Source of the DNA: Linepithema humile | Taxonomy: Eukaryota > Arthropoda > Insecta > Hymenoptera > Formicidae | Direction of reading: 5' to 3' | Assembly (NCBI RefSeq): GCF_040581485.1 | Contig: NC_090130.1 | Span: 26,823,418-26,887,417, forward strand | Length of the DNA: 64,000 nt | Part shown: positions 1-12,572 of the stretch, piece by piece | How positions within the stretch are numbered: the stretch's first letter is position 1 | How the letters are laid out: every line of letters begins with the position of its first letter | Made by a program: the position numbers and the translations under genes | The notes under the pieces: generated by a model | What the model saw: only the letters and a program-made list of their open reading frames with translations | Databases searched by the model: none | What the model was told of the DNA's origin: nothing

Positions 1-524
1 AAACAACGAGTATCGTTTTAATACGGCGAAATAAAGAATTGAATCGTGCTAATCACGATTATTTATTCGCATTATAGATTCTCAGAATTTTATTGTACGA
101 AAAATTGACCATCACTTTTATTTTCCATAAATTTTCAGGGAACTTTAATTTCGAGATAGTCACGTAAATAGTATCCGTGCGAAGCGAAGTGTCTGTTCTC
201 ACTCGTTACAGCTCTTGACAGTGTAAATGGCGCATTACACGTAGTTTCCGTGCAATTTCAGACGAGTAAAGCTCGCTTGAACGGATAGCCGACATGCTCG
301 AACGAATCTGTAATCTGCGAGAGGCATGTTTGCTTCCCCAAGGGGCAGGTAGCGATCTATACGGTTGAATCAAATCTCGATTCCTTTCACTTGCAAGCAT
401 GTTTTTTAAGACCGATGATATTCTTTATAAAGTCGATTTTCTTCAAGTATCGATACTTAAGTAAAGAACGCCAATTTTTACGATAGATGCCTTTCTTCGG
501 TGAATAATCTCCGAGCACACTTAC
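1..524. other. Furin intron at left edge, no gene seen
   Basis: This is AT-rich sequence downstream (in furin orientation) of the P-domain exon. No reading frame in it continues the P domain with a plausible acceptor, so it is read as intron. Confidence 0.7.
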
Positions 525-642
525 CTGCCTGTATGCGGCGCCGATACTTCGCATTTGTGTTGCTCAGGAACGGTTCTCCATCTTCTCGCTAAGCGTACCA
601 TAGCAGTGGCGTCCATCAGCCCGTAACCGAAACTGTGGCTCA
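525..642 (-). CDS. Furin exon: start of P domain
   Basis: A 118-bp exon, phase 1 in and phase 2 out. The acceptor is AAATAG and the donor GTAAGT. It encodes VSHSFGYGLMDATAMVRLA followed by a Cys-containing linker (VPEQHKCEV), the usual entry into the P/homoB domain. The next exon was not found in the remaining 524 bases and must lie outside the window. Confidence 0.92.
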
Positions 643-3600
643 CTATTTAAACACACAGAGTTGACCGCGATATTCAATTTTTGTGTCGATTAATTTTTTC
701 AGCATATATTTTTAGGTCAATTAAATACACAAAAAATATCAATATTAATCAGTTACATGAGTCTTTCTTCTGTGAAAAATTCAAACTTTTGCAATTCCAT
801 TATCTCTTCTTCATTATTACGCGCTTCTATTCATTTCTATTATAATGAAAACAATTTTTTTCTAGATCGTTAATCTTTGAAAAGGTTTTTTTTCTCTGTG
901 GTGCAGTCACTCACCATTTCTGCCGACACCGTTGACTACCCAATCAGGCGCCTGAAGGTTCGCGGGCTTGGCCGTCCGTACTACGATGTGCTGCATATCT
1001 CGCCAGGTGAGATCCCTATTCGCCTCTAGGGCAAGGGCACAAATGCCGGCTGCCAACGGCGCCGACGCGGAGGTGCCGGTGTGGCTGAGAGTGCAGTGGT
1101 GATGCAGATCCGTCGTGACGACTTGCCTCTCGCCGGTCGAGCCTGAGCTGTACGTGGTTGCGAGAGTGGACGAGCAGGCCTCGCTGTACCACGGCACGAG
1201 GCCGTTCTCGGTCGCGCTGCTGATCGACAGGGTCCAAATGCTGTTGGTGTAGCCGTCGCAATTGCAGTTGTCGTGATCGCGACCACCGTTTCCGGACGCC
1301 CATACGAAAATCGAGCCTTTGCCGTTGCGACCCTAAAAGAATGCGGGCATTGATTGACGTGATTAGACTTGGTGCCGCTTTGAAATATTGAAACGGGTGG
1401 TTTTATGAAAATCTATCGGAAGATAATCTCGCCTGAGTAAAGTTAGGCTGCGCAGCTTAGACTGCTGAATTTAAGAGGCGTATTCAGCGCTTCAAGCGTC
1501 AAACTAAAGTGAATCTGGGCTTACTGCTTTTTAGATACTTTAGACGTGGTCGGTTCTTTTTTTTTTTTTACTGGTACTTGACTTTAAGACGCTCGGAACG
1601 CTTAAGGCGCTTTAGAAGTTTGAGACACTTTGCATGCTAAAGCCGCTTTCTGGGCGCCCGAAGACACATAGCAGTGGATGATTCGGAACGAAACCGTTAT
1701 TAGAAACCCAAGATTGGGTGTTTAGTATTAATGATCTTCGTAGAATCGAAACTAAATTGCCTCAAAGTACGTGATTTCCTTTATATGTAACGTCAAAGAT
1801 TAAAAGGGGAGTTTTGGAAATCAAGTTTTCGGTCCTCGACAAGCTCTGGAGCGAAGTAATGATTCGTAGAAAACGTGACCGATTACTGAGAAAGAAATTC
1901 CAGTTCGTCGAGAAACTAGCAATCAATGTAATCTTTGAAGCAAAGGCAATAATTACGAAGTATAAATATGTAGTATAAATATTTATAACAATCGTGTCAT
2001 TTTATTAGATATTTTTCATTACAATTTGCATTTAATAAAAAAGGGATTAAAAAATATCCTTACAATAAATATAAATTTATTGTAAGAAGCAATGTATCAT
2101 AATAATTTTTATATCGTTAATAATTATAATAATTTTAATTAATAATTATTAATAGACAAACTTTCTTAGTAAATATCCGCTTTTTTAATAAATACTGGCT
2201 CATTATTATCATGTGCAAAATTTATGTTGAACAATATTTTCAAAGCTTGTATGATAATCTTTGTGGCATGTACAGCAATGTATTGTTTAGTTTTACAGAA
2301 ATTACAGGTGTTTACTTTATCGGAACTAAAGGTCTGGCTATCTTCTGATAAGACCGGGTTCCGCGTTTTCATGTACATGTAGGCGTGACCACGAACTCTG
2401 AACTCTCTTTGAGACGCGATGTTAACTAATTCAGTAATATAGTAACTCGAGCCTTTGATCAGTAAGGCTATTTGATCGTAAAGTGATAAGGCACCGGCTG
2501 CATTAGGCGCCTAGAGTTAAGAAACCGACGTATACGATATTTATAAAAATTGACTATATAAAAAATCATTATAATACATTACATTTTAGAATACATTTAT
2601 CCCGATTATATTCATCCCGATAAATATCTAATAATATTTTTTTTTAATTTTTTGCAAATATATTTGCCGCCTTACTTTATTTATTATTTCGATCAGAAAT
2701 CATTATCTTGCTTGATTTGAATTCATTACATATTACGAAGAAACCGGATACGCACAGCTTAATCATTTTGACGTAAAGCGCGCACATAACTCACGCAATT
2801 CTAGCGACTACGCACGAAACGCGAGCCCTCTAGTTAGTCACGGATATGTTGACCAAAGGGTAAGATCATCGAATCTGTTAACAGACCCCAAAGAGAATTC
2901 TCCAAGTTAGTCCGTACATATTCGCTTCTGTCGAATATAAGATGGCGCATAATCTGATACGCGCGATTACAAAGGAAACTGTCGTCGTATTAAATATTCA
3001 TTATATACAATTGCGCGCTAAGTCAAATCGCCGCGAGAATAACGCAACGGCGCGATATAATCAGTACAACTTGTATTTTGGTCGCATGAATATAGAATGA
3101 TGTAACATAAGCTCATCGCATTTTGTGAGATAAAGTATCAAGCATTACGATAAAGTATTCATTAAGTTAAATAACTGAAATATCCATTAAACGGTTCGTT
3201 AAGGAAGAGCAGCTTAGCTTAGCTGGTAAGGAGCCTATATTAATCCTCACGGCTTAGGTTCATATTCAGCGAATTTTCAAGTATTCTATATTACGTGCAA
3301 TTTCTATCCAACAGTAAAATACTGCGCTACTGATTTATTAATACAATACAGATTCTATTAATCTTGATAAAAATAATGCAGATTTCCAAGATAAAAGAAG
3401 TTTAATTCTGATTCATTTAAACTTTTCGGTGATCTTCCCAACTTCTGATTTACCGCCAGCCATAAAGACTTTTATTTGTGTGCAGATAATCAAAATCGAT
3501 TCCCGAGAATACAAACGTCGACTTTGAATTCTATCACGCGAAATATCTTAAAAGGGATCACGAGATAAGAGCACAATCTCGACTAGAACGATGGCCATTT

Positions 3601-6600
3601 AATATTGCTGAAAGGGAGAAAAAGATTCAAGCGTTGTTCATTTCTCTACTCGTCACCCATTTATGTTCATCGGATACAAATAACTGAAACAATATGTTCG
3701 CGTTATTGCAATATTTAAAAATATAGCATAATATTACCAATATATGATTTAGATTTGTGGATTTGTGCGTATATCGTGTAAAAGTTTTCTTCAATCGTTA
3801 AGCAATAGAATTCCCTGTTTAATGTTTCTACTTGTTCTTTCAAACATATTTTATCGTTTCATAAAATATAAACAAAAATTCAGCGCAGCAATTCGCTACC
3901 CGTCTCTCACTTTGGACTCTCGCCCCCATCTTTTATAAATTTCGGGAGAAGCGCACCTGCGACCATTTCTTCGATATGTTTCGCCTTACGGCTTTCAGTG
4001 AATTTTGTACCGACCATACTGACATTTGCATATGATTTACAGCAAAGTCGTCGGGAATAAGATTAAATTGGTATTACGTGCTAGCGCGCGCGGTTTCAGG
4101 CGGTCTCGCTGGTCGTTTAAAAGCACCCAATTAGAAACTTTCTGAGGACTGACCTTTCGCCAAAGTAGTCTATTAAACCAGCTCTAGCTGGAAGAGTTCT
4201 TCGTCGTTGCCGCTAATCGAATTACGTCTATCGTCCTGCCGTCGACGATTCCCGGCATCGAAGAAAATCAATCGCGCGCAGATGTCAAGACCGGCGATGA
4301 AGTGATAATCTTAGAGAATGTTATTAATATGCTATATCTTTCAACAATAGATAAATATTGTCTGCTTAATCTTTTTATACATTTTCCGACCATCTCGCCG
4401 TAAATAAATGTTGGGAAAAAAATGTTAAAATTATATCGATATCGACTGATCTCGTGCATTATTTTTTTTATTACGTCAAACAGTGCATCAATCGTTTTTT
4501 GTTTGCTGTATTATGCACCTTCAGCTTTTTTTTCACTCACTTGTAGTTTGTTTCCTTGGCACGCGTAATCATTATCTTTAATTTTTACTTACCGGGTATT
4601 CGATATAAATTTGTCTGATTTACTGTTACTGTTCTGAATACAATAGAATTACCTATCATAATTTGTCATTCGTTCTCTGATTCCTTAAAAAAATAATAGA
4701 CAGTGATATCATGTAATCTGAAGAATTTATCATCAACGTTAGCACTTGTGATTCAAACTAATCTTGAAAAGAAGTTTTAGAGTAGAAAACAGCTTGAACT
4801 AAGAAACAGCCAACGAGAAACTTCAGTAATTATTGTCAACTATGACTATCGCAAGATGGAACGCGAGATCACGTGAATCATAGCAGAAATAGATATATTG
4901 AGGATCGCTGGAGTTTCTCGACAATCCGTGATGGCTCAGTTTTAGGTGTCTGCGCTTTAATGATCGTTACCTGAAGTAGGGTCCTTCTCAATGCTAAAGT
5001 TCGCTATTCTAGAATCGCGATAAAGGGACGCGTTGAGGAACGCGATCGAAGAGTCGGCTCCGTGCGCGAAGCGTATACATCGGAATGACAATGGCTATTG
5101 TCGCCGACGAAACTCGGAAGATCTGGGAGAATGCTTTCACGTGATACATTTGTGCGCGAATTTCATTTCGTCCCGCGATGCGTTTGTTCGGACACGAGTA
5201 TACGAATTCCGTTTGACTCGGCGAGTTTTGCTTTCCGATGAGATGAAAAAGAAAGCGATTTAATCTCATGCGAGACATGCTTCTACATATGCACGCATTT
5301 TCTGTACACTTATTAAGATTTTGTCAAGGATTCTATCAATAACCGATGCAGCGTTAGTCAAAAACATTATTTCAGAAAAAATAGAAAAGAAAATTTAACG
5401 CTAAAATTATTCCGTAAATATTTTTTTAAGTGTCTTGTGACAATTAAAAAACGAATGTCTAAAGATTTTCTGTACTCTTTGAACAAATCTCGAAGAAATC
5501 CGTAATAGCGGAGATTACGGCATTTAAAGCAACTTCTTTCTGTCTGTTTAGTTCTACAAGAAAGGGCATTACTGAGTTAAATGTATTCCTTTAACGCGGA
5601 ATATAAAAAATTAGTAGGACGATAATTGAACTTGCAGTTTGTTTTAACTCCAATCAGAAAAGCTATTAAATTCTCCTTTTACTCGCGAACAAAGGTTTAG
5701 ACGGTTGCGCTGATGAATATAATTCCGAAGGAATTTGGATTCGTAGAAAAATCGTGAAAGATCAGAACGTGATCATCTAGTTACGCGTGAACAATCTCTC
5801 GCATTGGCATTTCAGTGCTGCAACGTCGTATTAAATACTTTATCGATCGGTCTTCGTTATTTTCGCGCTCATATTAATCTTCCGCGAGTCCGAGTTTTTA
5901 ACGGACGAAGAATCTTCGATTAAAACCTTCAATTATCTTTTTATTAAAAATTTTCCATTATTTTAGTGAATGAGAGCTCCTGCAGCTCAAGTATTTCATT
6001 TGAATTTTATAGTTAATACTCCTTTATGCAACGCATTAACAGGGCATAAGCGTTGTAACGCAAAGCTTCAAAATCCCCTGCTGCTTGACACTCGAGAGTA
6101 AGGAAGCGTCTTGAAGCAACCTAGAAGCTTCCGTGTCGTACGGATGGGGGAGGGGGGTACCTCGTAGCTAATTGCATTTATCTTGTCATAGCACGGGAAA
6201 TTATAGCGAAGAAAATTGCAGTCCTAAGTGGATTACGCTGCTACGTCGAAGTTTGAAGCTCTACGACATCCAGCATACTTTCTTCCAACTCGTCAAAGAT
6301 GTAATAACGAAAAAGATATGGCAATTAAGATTATTATTAAGTGTATCTTCGGTGAGAACAATTTTTCAATTAGCAAAATGTTTAAATAATCCTTACAAGA
6401 AAGAGAAGATCTGTGGCTTAGAAATGTTTACAAAAATTTACAAAGTATTTCGATTTGAAGAGAATTATCTGCGAACAAAATTATTTTTCTCGCGAGGGAT
6501 GCTGTTGATTCGAGTATCGAAATTAATTAGAAAAAGATCGGTGATATTTAATTAATCCGGTTCTCTCGTCTTTTTATTTAAGAAAAATATAAAAATATAA

Positions 6601-9600
6601 AAATCTTGAAGGTATAACGAAACCTTAAAGTTTTAACGAAATTTTCCAATTGGTACCCATTTAAATACATTGAACGCGCAAAGTATACGTAATAGAATTC
6701 TCTGATGACAAACACTTACCTTGGTAATGCCCTCGATAAAAGCTCTAGTGGCTAGTTCTCCGGGACCGTCTACAGTTTTGCCATCATCATCCGGTCCCCA
6801 TGAGGCGCTGTAAATGTCGATGTGTTGGGGGTTTAAGCTCAGGGATCTTGCTTCAACGGCGTCTGTCACGTCGCCGTCTAGCATTCGAACGCCTGCATGA
6901 AAATGGAGTTATCAAAAATTAATAATCAAGATTACGATATAATGCGGGGAATCGAATCGGCGAATCGTTTCTTAAATATTTTATAATCACTCGCACTTAC
7001 TTTATAATTCGATCAAAAGTAAGATACTATAGTATCTTACTTTTATATATACACTCATAAAAGAAAGTGTTATACAATTTTATATAATCCATTATACAAG
7101 ATTACGTATACGTAATCTTGTATAATGGATTATATAAAATTGCGATATATTTATTGCAAAAAAAAAAAAAAGAAAAAAAATTGTCTCATTCTTAGTTTGC
7201 GTGTGGTTCTTATTTGGTAAAAAGATTATATGTACAGCAGAAATCTGCAAATGCTCAAATGGCATGCGTTTCATATTTGAGTTAATTATCCCGCACAATA
7301 CCCGCGGCACATGATGCAGAGGATCCAATTTACAAGGTCGAAATTGGGAGCTGCGCACCGATTTGGATCAATTTCAAATGTATAACGCGTGTAACATGCT
7401 ATTGCCAATCACGGATCTAATTCGAAAATGATGCCGTCTCGCGATATCAATTTTGCATATTACAATACATGTCGTTCGCAGTGGCGCAAGCTCCGACACC
7501 GACTTCATTGCTGCTAATTGGAAACAGAACTGCGAGCCGATTTAAGTGATTGCTCGAAATTGAAACTGTCATTTCCATTGAGTCAGTGTCTAAATAGGTT
7601 TATTTCTCTTACCTGGAGAAAAGTTTTTCGATATTTTTTATTTTTATTTTATTAAAAAAAATTTTTTTTTTTTTTAATAATTATTAAAATAGCAATCCAA
7701 TTTTTACATTTATAATCCAAAACATTGTAAATCGGGATAAAAAATTTATATAATTCGGCATCTCAATGCACATGTAACAAAATATATTACACGGTGTGCA
7801 GAAAGTTCTATGACGCATCGGAGCTTCAATAATATTTTTAAAAGTACTCACCACCCACGCCTGCTCCAAAAGCAACGCCTACGGCGCAAAGAGTATTGTT
7901 GGCAGTGGCTGCGACTTCTCCGGCGCACCTGGTACCGTGTCGATTGCTATCTACTAGGTCGTACCTCGGCATGGGATCCTCGTCGTGACTGTTGACATCA
8001 TAACTTGCCTGCGGATCCTGCGACAGAAATTGACAACCGCGTCTCTCAATTAAAATTTACACGCTCCATGATGCACCTCATTCGCTTTAATTAAGCGTAA
8101 CGCTTCCGTCTCATCATGAGAATAAATGTTATATGTACCATTAAAAGACGAAAATACATGAAAATATAGTATACTCGATATGTAGTTGCTGGAGAAAATT
8201 TTCAAAAAAATTGAAAAAGAAATTTCTTTTTTTTTTATACTGTTTGACAAAAAAAATTGACATATTCCGATAAAATAATTCCAGGTCTACAAAATTTGAC
8301 ATGTGGATATCTTGTGACCGAATACACAAGAGATTAAACTGCCGCTAATAAACGCTTTAACACTTGTACTATCATTTCTTTATCTCCTCTTTCACTGTTG
8401 CACATATTTTATTAAGTGACTTGCTTTGTGATGCGACAATTTTGAGTTTCATCGAATAGCATATAAGAAAAGAAAGAAGCGCGTAATATAAATTGCCGCG
8501 ACAACAAAATATCATCAAAGAGAATTATTACTTTAGTACTTCATCGCGCATATTTCCGAATATCTTAATACATTTACGCATATCTGCGTAACGGGAAATG
8601 CTAGCTCGCGTAATCAGAGCAACGCGTTAAGGCGCAACCATCGTAGTGCGTGTCTACTGGCTGATTAATGCGATTCACTTTCTACAGCATGTTGCAGGTA
8701 TCTCATTCAACGTAACCAACCGTGAATAGGTATGCGGCATACACACACGTGCCGGATAAATCCTTCCAATATTCGCGCTCAACAACCGATATCCCCAGTG
8801 CATCCGCGATACGCCGTCATCTACCATATTCCATTGTGCTGCATTCCACTTTGCCGAAGGTTTTCCCTCTAATTTTTTTAGCTTCAGCAAATATATTATA
8901 CGTTATTAAATTCGTACATCGTGATATTAGGCAAATATTCAGCAATCGCATATTTTTAGTCATTCACGTAGATTTAATTAAACAGAAAGCTACTCTATAA
9001 AATTACCATGAAAAATTGCCAAATGCAACTTACTCAACCGTAAACTAGTGATTCCTTCGAGCATGCGTATTTTCGAAATGAAAAAATATATAGCTATCAT
9101 TTTTAATATTGAAATAATGTGATTTTTTTTCCCGTTGTACAAAAAAAGATTATAAAAAATTTAAATATACTTTAATAAAACCTTAATGAAAGTATTACAA
9201 TACGACGTTAAAATACTTACATAATTTTTAAAAAGGTCAGGATGATCCTTCTCCAATCCATCATCAAGAATTGTGACCACGACGCCATTTCCAGTAATTC
9301 CCTCGGCCCAGGCACCTTGTACGTTCATGTCCAACCCCTTTCCCCTATTCTAAAAAGAAAAATTATCTCCGATATCTTACTTCCGGCTGGTATTGCGGAC
9401 CTTCGTCTGTGATATAAAAATGGCATCGTTTCTAAATCAATTTCAATACAATCGCGCTCGTTTATTTTTGTTCTTGTTATGCGTACTATACCTATCTCAA
9501 AAATGTTACAATATAAAATACAGTTACATTGGCGTTAAAAATATACAATTATTGCTGAAGTAAACTCAAATCGTTGTACAAATTGATGCAAAATATTATG

Positions 9601-10131
9601 CAAAATATTATGCAAAATATATCTGATCTAAAATACATTTTCCAAAAATATCGTATTTGTTCTTCAATTATTTGACTGCATTGTTTATAAACAAAATCGA
9701 CGCACTGTGATAAAATAAATTTTAGATCTGCGACATTTGGCTTTGCAAAATATTAGTTTGTAACATTTGAAACACAAATTTTCTTACAAAAATAATTCTT
9801 GCACTGCGACATTGTCATTTTTTCAACTCCTCATCAACATCGCACATGCAAAGTTGCAATTAACAGAAATATAAAGAATAACATGTTATTGATTAAAAGC
9901 GCTTACCAAATACCACATGTGAGGCCACTTCTCGTCGTTAAGCATGATTAGCATATTGGACGGATGTTTGTGGTTGTTTTTAAAATCCCTCTTGACGCGG
10001 TTTTTCACCCGCTGTTGTTCCGCTCGACGTACTCTGGAGTCTTTTATTAGCCTCTGATGCACTCCTAGATGCGGTTCCGTCGATCTCTTCGCCACGGATC
10101 GATGCTCCATGTGGAACCAATCATCGTTTAT
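525..10131 (-). CDS. Furin-like proprotein convertase (subtilisin/kexin family), partial gene, six exons
   Basis: The encoded enzyme is a calcium-dependent serine endoprotease of the secretory pathway that cuts precursor proteins after paired basic residues. The six exons (10131-9907, 9349-9221, 8017-7852, 6892-6720, 1332-915, 642-525) join in frame with consistent phases and give about 409 residues. Visible in order: the prodomain end with a basic autocleavage site (NRVKR), the catalytic Asp motif (TILDDGLE), the catalytic His motif (SNRHGTRCAG), the oxyanion-hole Asn motif (WASGNGG), the catalytic Ser motif (HTGTSASAPLAAG), then the first P-domain residues. All triad residues are present, so this looks functional. 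Signal peptide, early prodomain, most of the P domain and any Cys-rich or membrane part are missing: the gene runs off the left edge and its first exons were not located. Insects have Fur1 and Fur2 paralogues; which one this is was not settled. Confidence 0.95.
915..1332 (-). CDS. Furin exon: oxyanion Asn and catalytic Ser
   Basis: A 418-bp exon, phase 0 in and phase 1 out, with donor GTGAGT. It contains SIFVWASGNGG (oxyanion-hole Asn), CNCDGYTNSI, VPWYSEACSSTLATTYSSG and HTGTSASAPLAAG (nucleophilic Ser), and ends at the catalytic/P-domain junction (VNGVGRN). It is the longest furin exon in the window. Confidence 0.95.
2059..2086. repeat. Short perfect hairpin (12-bp stem)
   Basis: CTTACAATAAAT, four loop bases, then ATTTATTGTAAG: a perfect 12-bp inverted repeat inside a furin intron. 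It is short and AT-rich, so chance formation is possible. Confidence 0.6.
3209..3275 (+). repeat. tRNA-like fragment or tRNA-derived SINE head
   Basis: TAGCTTAGCTGG at 3215-3226 matches the RNA polymerase III box A consensus, and GGTTCATATTC at 3257-3267 resembles box B, at a tRNA-like distance. The stems do not fold into a convincing complete cloverleaf, so this is called a pseudo-tRNA or SINE remnant, not a functional tRNA gene. Confidence 0.4.
6720..6892 (-). CDS. Furin exon: substrate-pocket region
   Basis: A 173-bp exon, phase 1 in and phase 0 out, with donor GTAAGT. It encodes VRMLDGDVTDAVEARSL and IYSASWGPDDDGKTVDGP, the acidic substrate-binding cleft that gives furin-type enzymes their preference for basic residues, and ends in FIEGITK. 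Confidence 0.95.
7015..7044. repeat. Perfect 30-bp palindrome
   Basis: Two 15-base arms, AAAAGTAAGATACTA and its exact reverse complement, abut with no spacer. It lies in the furin intron between the catalytic His exon and the substrate-pocket exon, 30 bp before a larger palindrome. Confidence 0.9.
7075..7142. repeat. Perfect 68-bp palindrome without spacer
   Basis: Two 34-base arms are exact reverse complements meeting at the centre between 7108 and 7109 (centre ATTACGTATACGTAAT). No mismatch was found on reading. It lies in a furin intron and could form a long hairpin or cruciform. It may be a fold-back transposon remnant or an inverted-duplication assembly artefact. Confidence 0.9.
7852..8017 (-). 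CDS. Furin exon: catalytic His
   Basis: A 166-bp exon, phase 0 in and phase 1 out, with donor GTGAGT. It opens with DPQASYDVNSHDEDP (calcium-site region) and contains SNRHGTRCAGEVAA, where the His is the second triad residue. The exon ends within the AGVGG turn. Confidence 0.95.
9221..9349 (-). CDS. Furin exon: catalytic Asp
   Basis: A 43-codon exon, phase 0 on both sides. The acceptor lies after a T-rich tract and the donor is GTAAGT. It encodes NRGKGLDMNV, then TILDDGLEKDHPDL, which holds the catalytic aspartate of the S8 subtilisin fold. Confidence 0.95.
9586..9621. repeat. Direct repeat, three 12-bp units
   Basis: ATGCAAAATATT occurs twice and is followed by a third copy with one mismatch in the last base. 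It lies in a furin intron upstream of the catalytic Asp exon. Confidence 0.8.
9907..10131 (-). CDS. Furin exon: end of prodomain and autoprocessing site
   Basis: A 75-codon exon, phase 0 at both ends. The acceptor is TTGCAG before codon ATA and the donor is GTAAGC. It starts with INDDWFHMEH, the late-prodomain block, and carries two basic clusters: VAKR near residue 15 and NRVKR near residue 48. The latter precedes DF and fits the autocatalytic cleavage site. It ends with WPHMWYL, the typical start of the catalytic domain. No start codon belongs to this exon, so an upstream exon must exist. Confidence 0.92.
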
Positions 10132-12515
10132 CTGCAACAATATTGTTTCGTATGAATACCGTGAAACTATCGCCGTGATTTTCGTTATTTCGAATCCGTT
10201 AGAAAAAAACGACTGACCGGGGATCCGGTTGTTCATTGATGCTCAATTAGAAGTCAACGATCGTGAATATTGCCGTGCAGCGATCGTTTCTCCGCTATTT
10301 GCCCGTGCTCTTTAATTGCATGCAATTTCAATGAAGGGAAAAGAAAAGAGTGCAGATACTGATGGATAGGTAGCAATTCTGAAGTCACTGGAGCAATGTA
10401 ACAAGCCGCTTGTTGCGTTAAAGGCTTAGAAAATAGGGGGAAATGTTTCCCGGAAGAAATGAATATCATATATTACTGCCTGATGTATGTCGAATTACAG
10501 ATTTCAATATCTTAAAAGTATTATAAACGCGTATAATAATTTACTCAATGCATACGTTGTATATTGAATAAGAACCGCTTTGGAGTTTTCTCAGAAGCAA
10601 GTTAACAAAACGTATATCAATTTTACGTAGCATTAATGTTACGGAAAACTATAAAAAGGACACAGACTCGCCGGGAGATTTGAAATATGCCACGGTCCCG
10701 CATTAATTATCGGAATTGGATTAACACGAACTCGCGTTTCCATTTTTTCTCATTATTCCCGACGGTGTAGACAAGATAAATGCTCGCTAAATCCCGAGTC
10801 GCGTTTATTAGGGCTACGGGATATATCATCCACCGACGGAAATGAAAATGTATACTGGACATAAAACAACGGCTGTTTGATGCGCAAGTTTGTTCCACCG
10901 GGTACAAAAATAAGGCTGCACGACGAGAGAGGGTGAGATAATGATAAACGTGAAAAGTTGGAAGCCAGCTGAGGACTTCTTTTGCATCCGTCTCCGGCCA
11001 GCCGAGGTACATTTTTTTCATTATCATGCCTCTCTCCTGCGCTTTTATAATGCCGTCTTTGAATGTCTCTCGCATATATTTCACTTACAAAACCGTTACG
11101 TCGCTTTCTATTAATATGAACAAAATAGGTTACTTTTTACGGACAATTCTTTTCACACGACAAATTCTATTACAGAGATTATTAATGTCATTGCGCCTTT
11201 AGTAGGATTAATTGTTCAAGGGAAACTGTAGTAGAGAGATATTAGTTGAGTCTCGTTTTTTTCAATGAAGGAATTTTTTTCTCTATTGTGCGCATCTGCA
11301 TATAAATAATTTATATACGCAGAATTCAAGTACGCATATCAACAGTTTCCAATTTTGTTTTTTGCAAATTGTTTGTTCGAAAAATGTAAATTATTAAAGA
11401 AGTGTAAAGTCTCAATTGTGACTTTATCGAGTATTGTTTTAATCTTTCTTTCGAAAATAATGAATTCACTACACATCATCTTTATCTAAATTATATTTTT
11501 AAGATGTCTATTAAAAGAATATTAATAATATATATATATGTATATATATTTTTAGACGCTTTGCGTTAATTTCCTGAATATAATTCAACGTTCCACGAAA
11601 TTGACGCAACCGCGGCAATTTACACGGAAGTGAACTAATGGCGATATTATTCCGTCGAACGGAATTCGCCCATCAATGTCCTCGCACGAGTTCTCAAATC
11701 GGATAAGCCCGCGGACTGAGTCATTCGTAATGAATCCAATCGATTGGGATCGGGGTCCCCCCGCATACGTGCGAGGACACATATCGAAGATGAACCCCGA
11801 AGCGCGCCGCTAAAGCGATTTAGCCGCGGATTCCAAACCGCGGTAGTGACATCGCGAATGGAAAGTTTGGAATGGAATTCGCAGGACCTCGTCCGCGATT
11901 CCAGAGTTCCCTGAATTTCGGTGGCAATTAGGACCGATGTTCAATGGACGATTCTCCGGCTGGCGAATTGGACGGCGAAGTTGCAAGTGAGAAGGACTGG
12001 GAATTAGTTCGGGCGAAGGGACGGCGCGATGGAAGCGATTGATTGTGACATTCGTGTTGTAACGCTGCGTTGTAACGCTGAGATAATCCCATAAATATGA
12101 CGGATACGTCTGGAGCGGGGATGCTGACACGTGTGAAAATCGCGATGTCGATAAAGCTCCTCTCGTCGCGCACTTCAGCCGTTCGCAAACCGTACTAAGC
12201 AAATCGCACACGTTTGATACACACGTCCAAATTTCCGATGACTGCAACAGCAGTAAATCCAAGTATCGGTAAATCCAAAGAAATTCTCTTTTACCTGCGA
12301 AAAGTTATTCACACACAATTTATTAACCAGTTTCATCGATTGATTAATAGATACACATCTGCATCGCATCTAATAACATTTTGACATTTCGGAGATGCGA
12401 TCTTGAATCTGACGAAAACGAAAAAAATCGATGGTAGAAATGGCGAAAAAGCATTGGCGAAAGTAACAAGATCAAAGTTCAGTTGCAAACACCATCCTGA
12501 AACTTTCAGCAAAAA
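10132..12515. other. Furin upstream intron / region before the next gene, no gene supported
   Basis: No furin prodomain exon (HGF-type block) was recognised here on the minus strand. Around 11.6-12.2 kb the base composition is less AT-rich and frames are open on both strands (minus 11810-12262 is about 150 codons), but nothing resembles a known domain. A short TA-rich tract sits at 11524-11550. Confidence 0.6.
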
Positions 12516-12572
12516 ATGTCGGCAGCTTTCTGGCGTAAGATAATTCCACGTTGGAGGTTTGCGCGGAGGAAA
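12516..12572 (+). CDS. Exon 1 of the basic Cys-rich gene
   Basis: Nineteen codons beginning at an ATG preceded by AAAAA and ending at GGAAA before GTACGC, phase 0. A competing donor (GTAAGA inside codon 7) would leave phase 1 and not fit exon 2, so the later donor is preferred. The donor is not a strong match, so this exon is less certain than the next two. Confidence 0.5.

Larger units (their letters stand above)
1333..6719. other. Large furin intron (5.4 kb), no gene supported
   Basis: This stretch lies between the oxyanion/Ser exon and the substrate-pocket exon. It is AT-rich with scattered short open frames, the longest about 127 codons at 6172-6555 on the plus strand, with low-complexity composition and no recognised domain. 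It contains a hairpin at 2059-2086 and a tRNA-like box A/box B fragment near 3.2 kb. Confidence 0.75.

Noticed and set aside
6172..6555. 127-codon plus-strand frame in a furin intron
   Set aside because: AT-rich Lys/Leu/Ile composition as expected by chance, no ATG at its start and no domain.
11810..12262. 150-codon minus-strand frame upstream of the basic Cys-rich gene
   Set aside because: Overlaps a second minus frame, shows no domain and does not resemble the missing furin prodomain.
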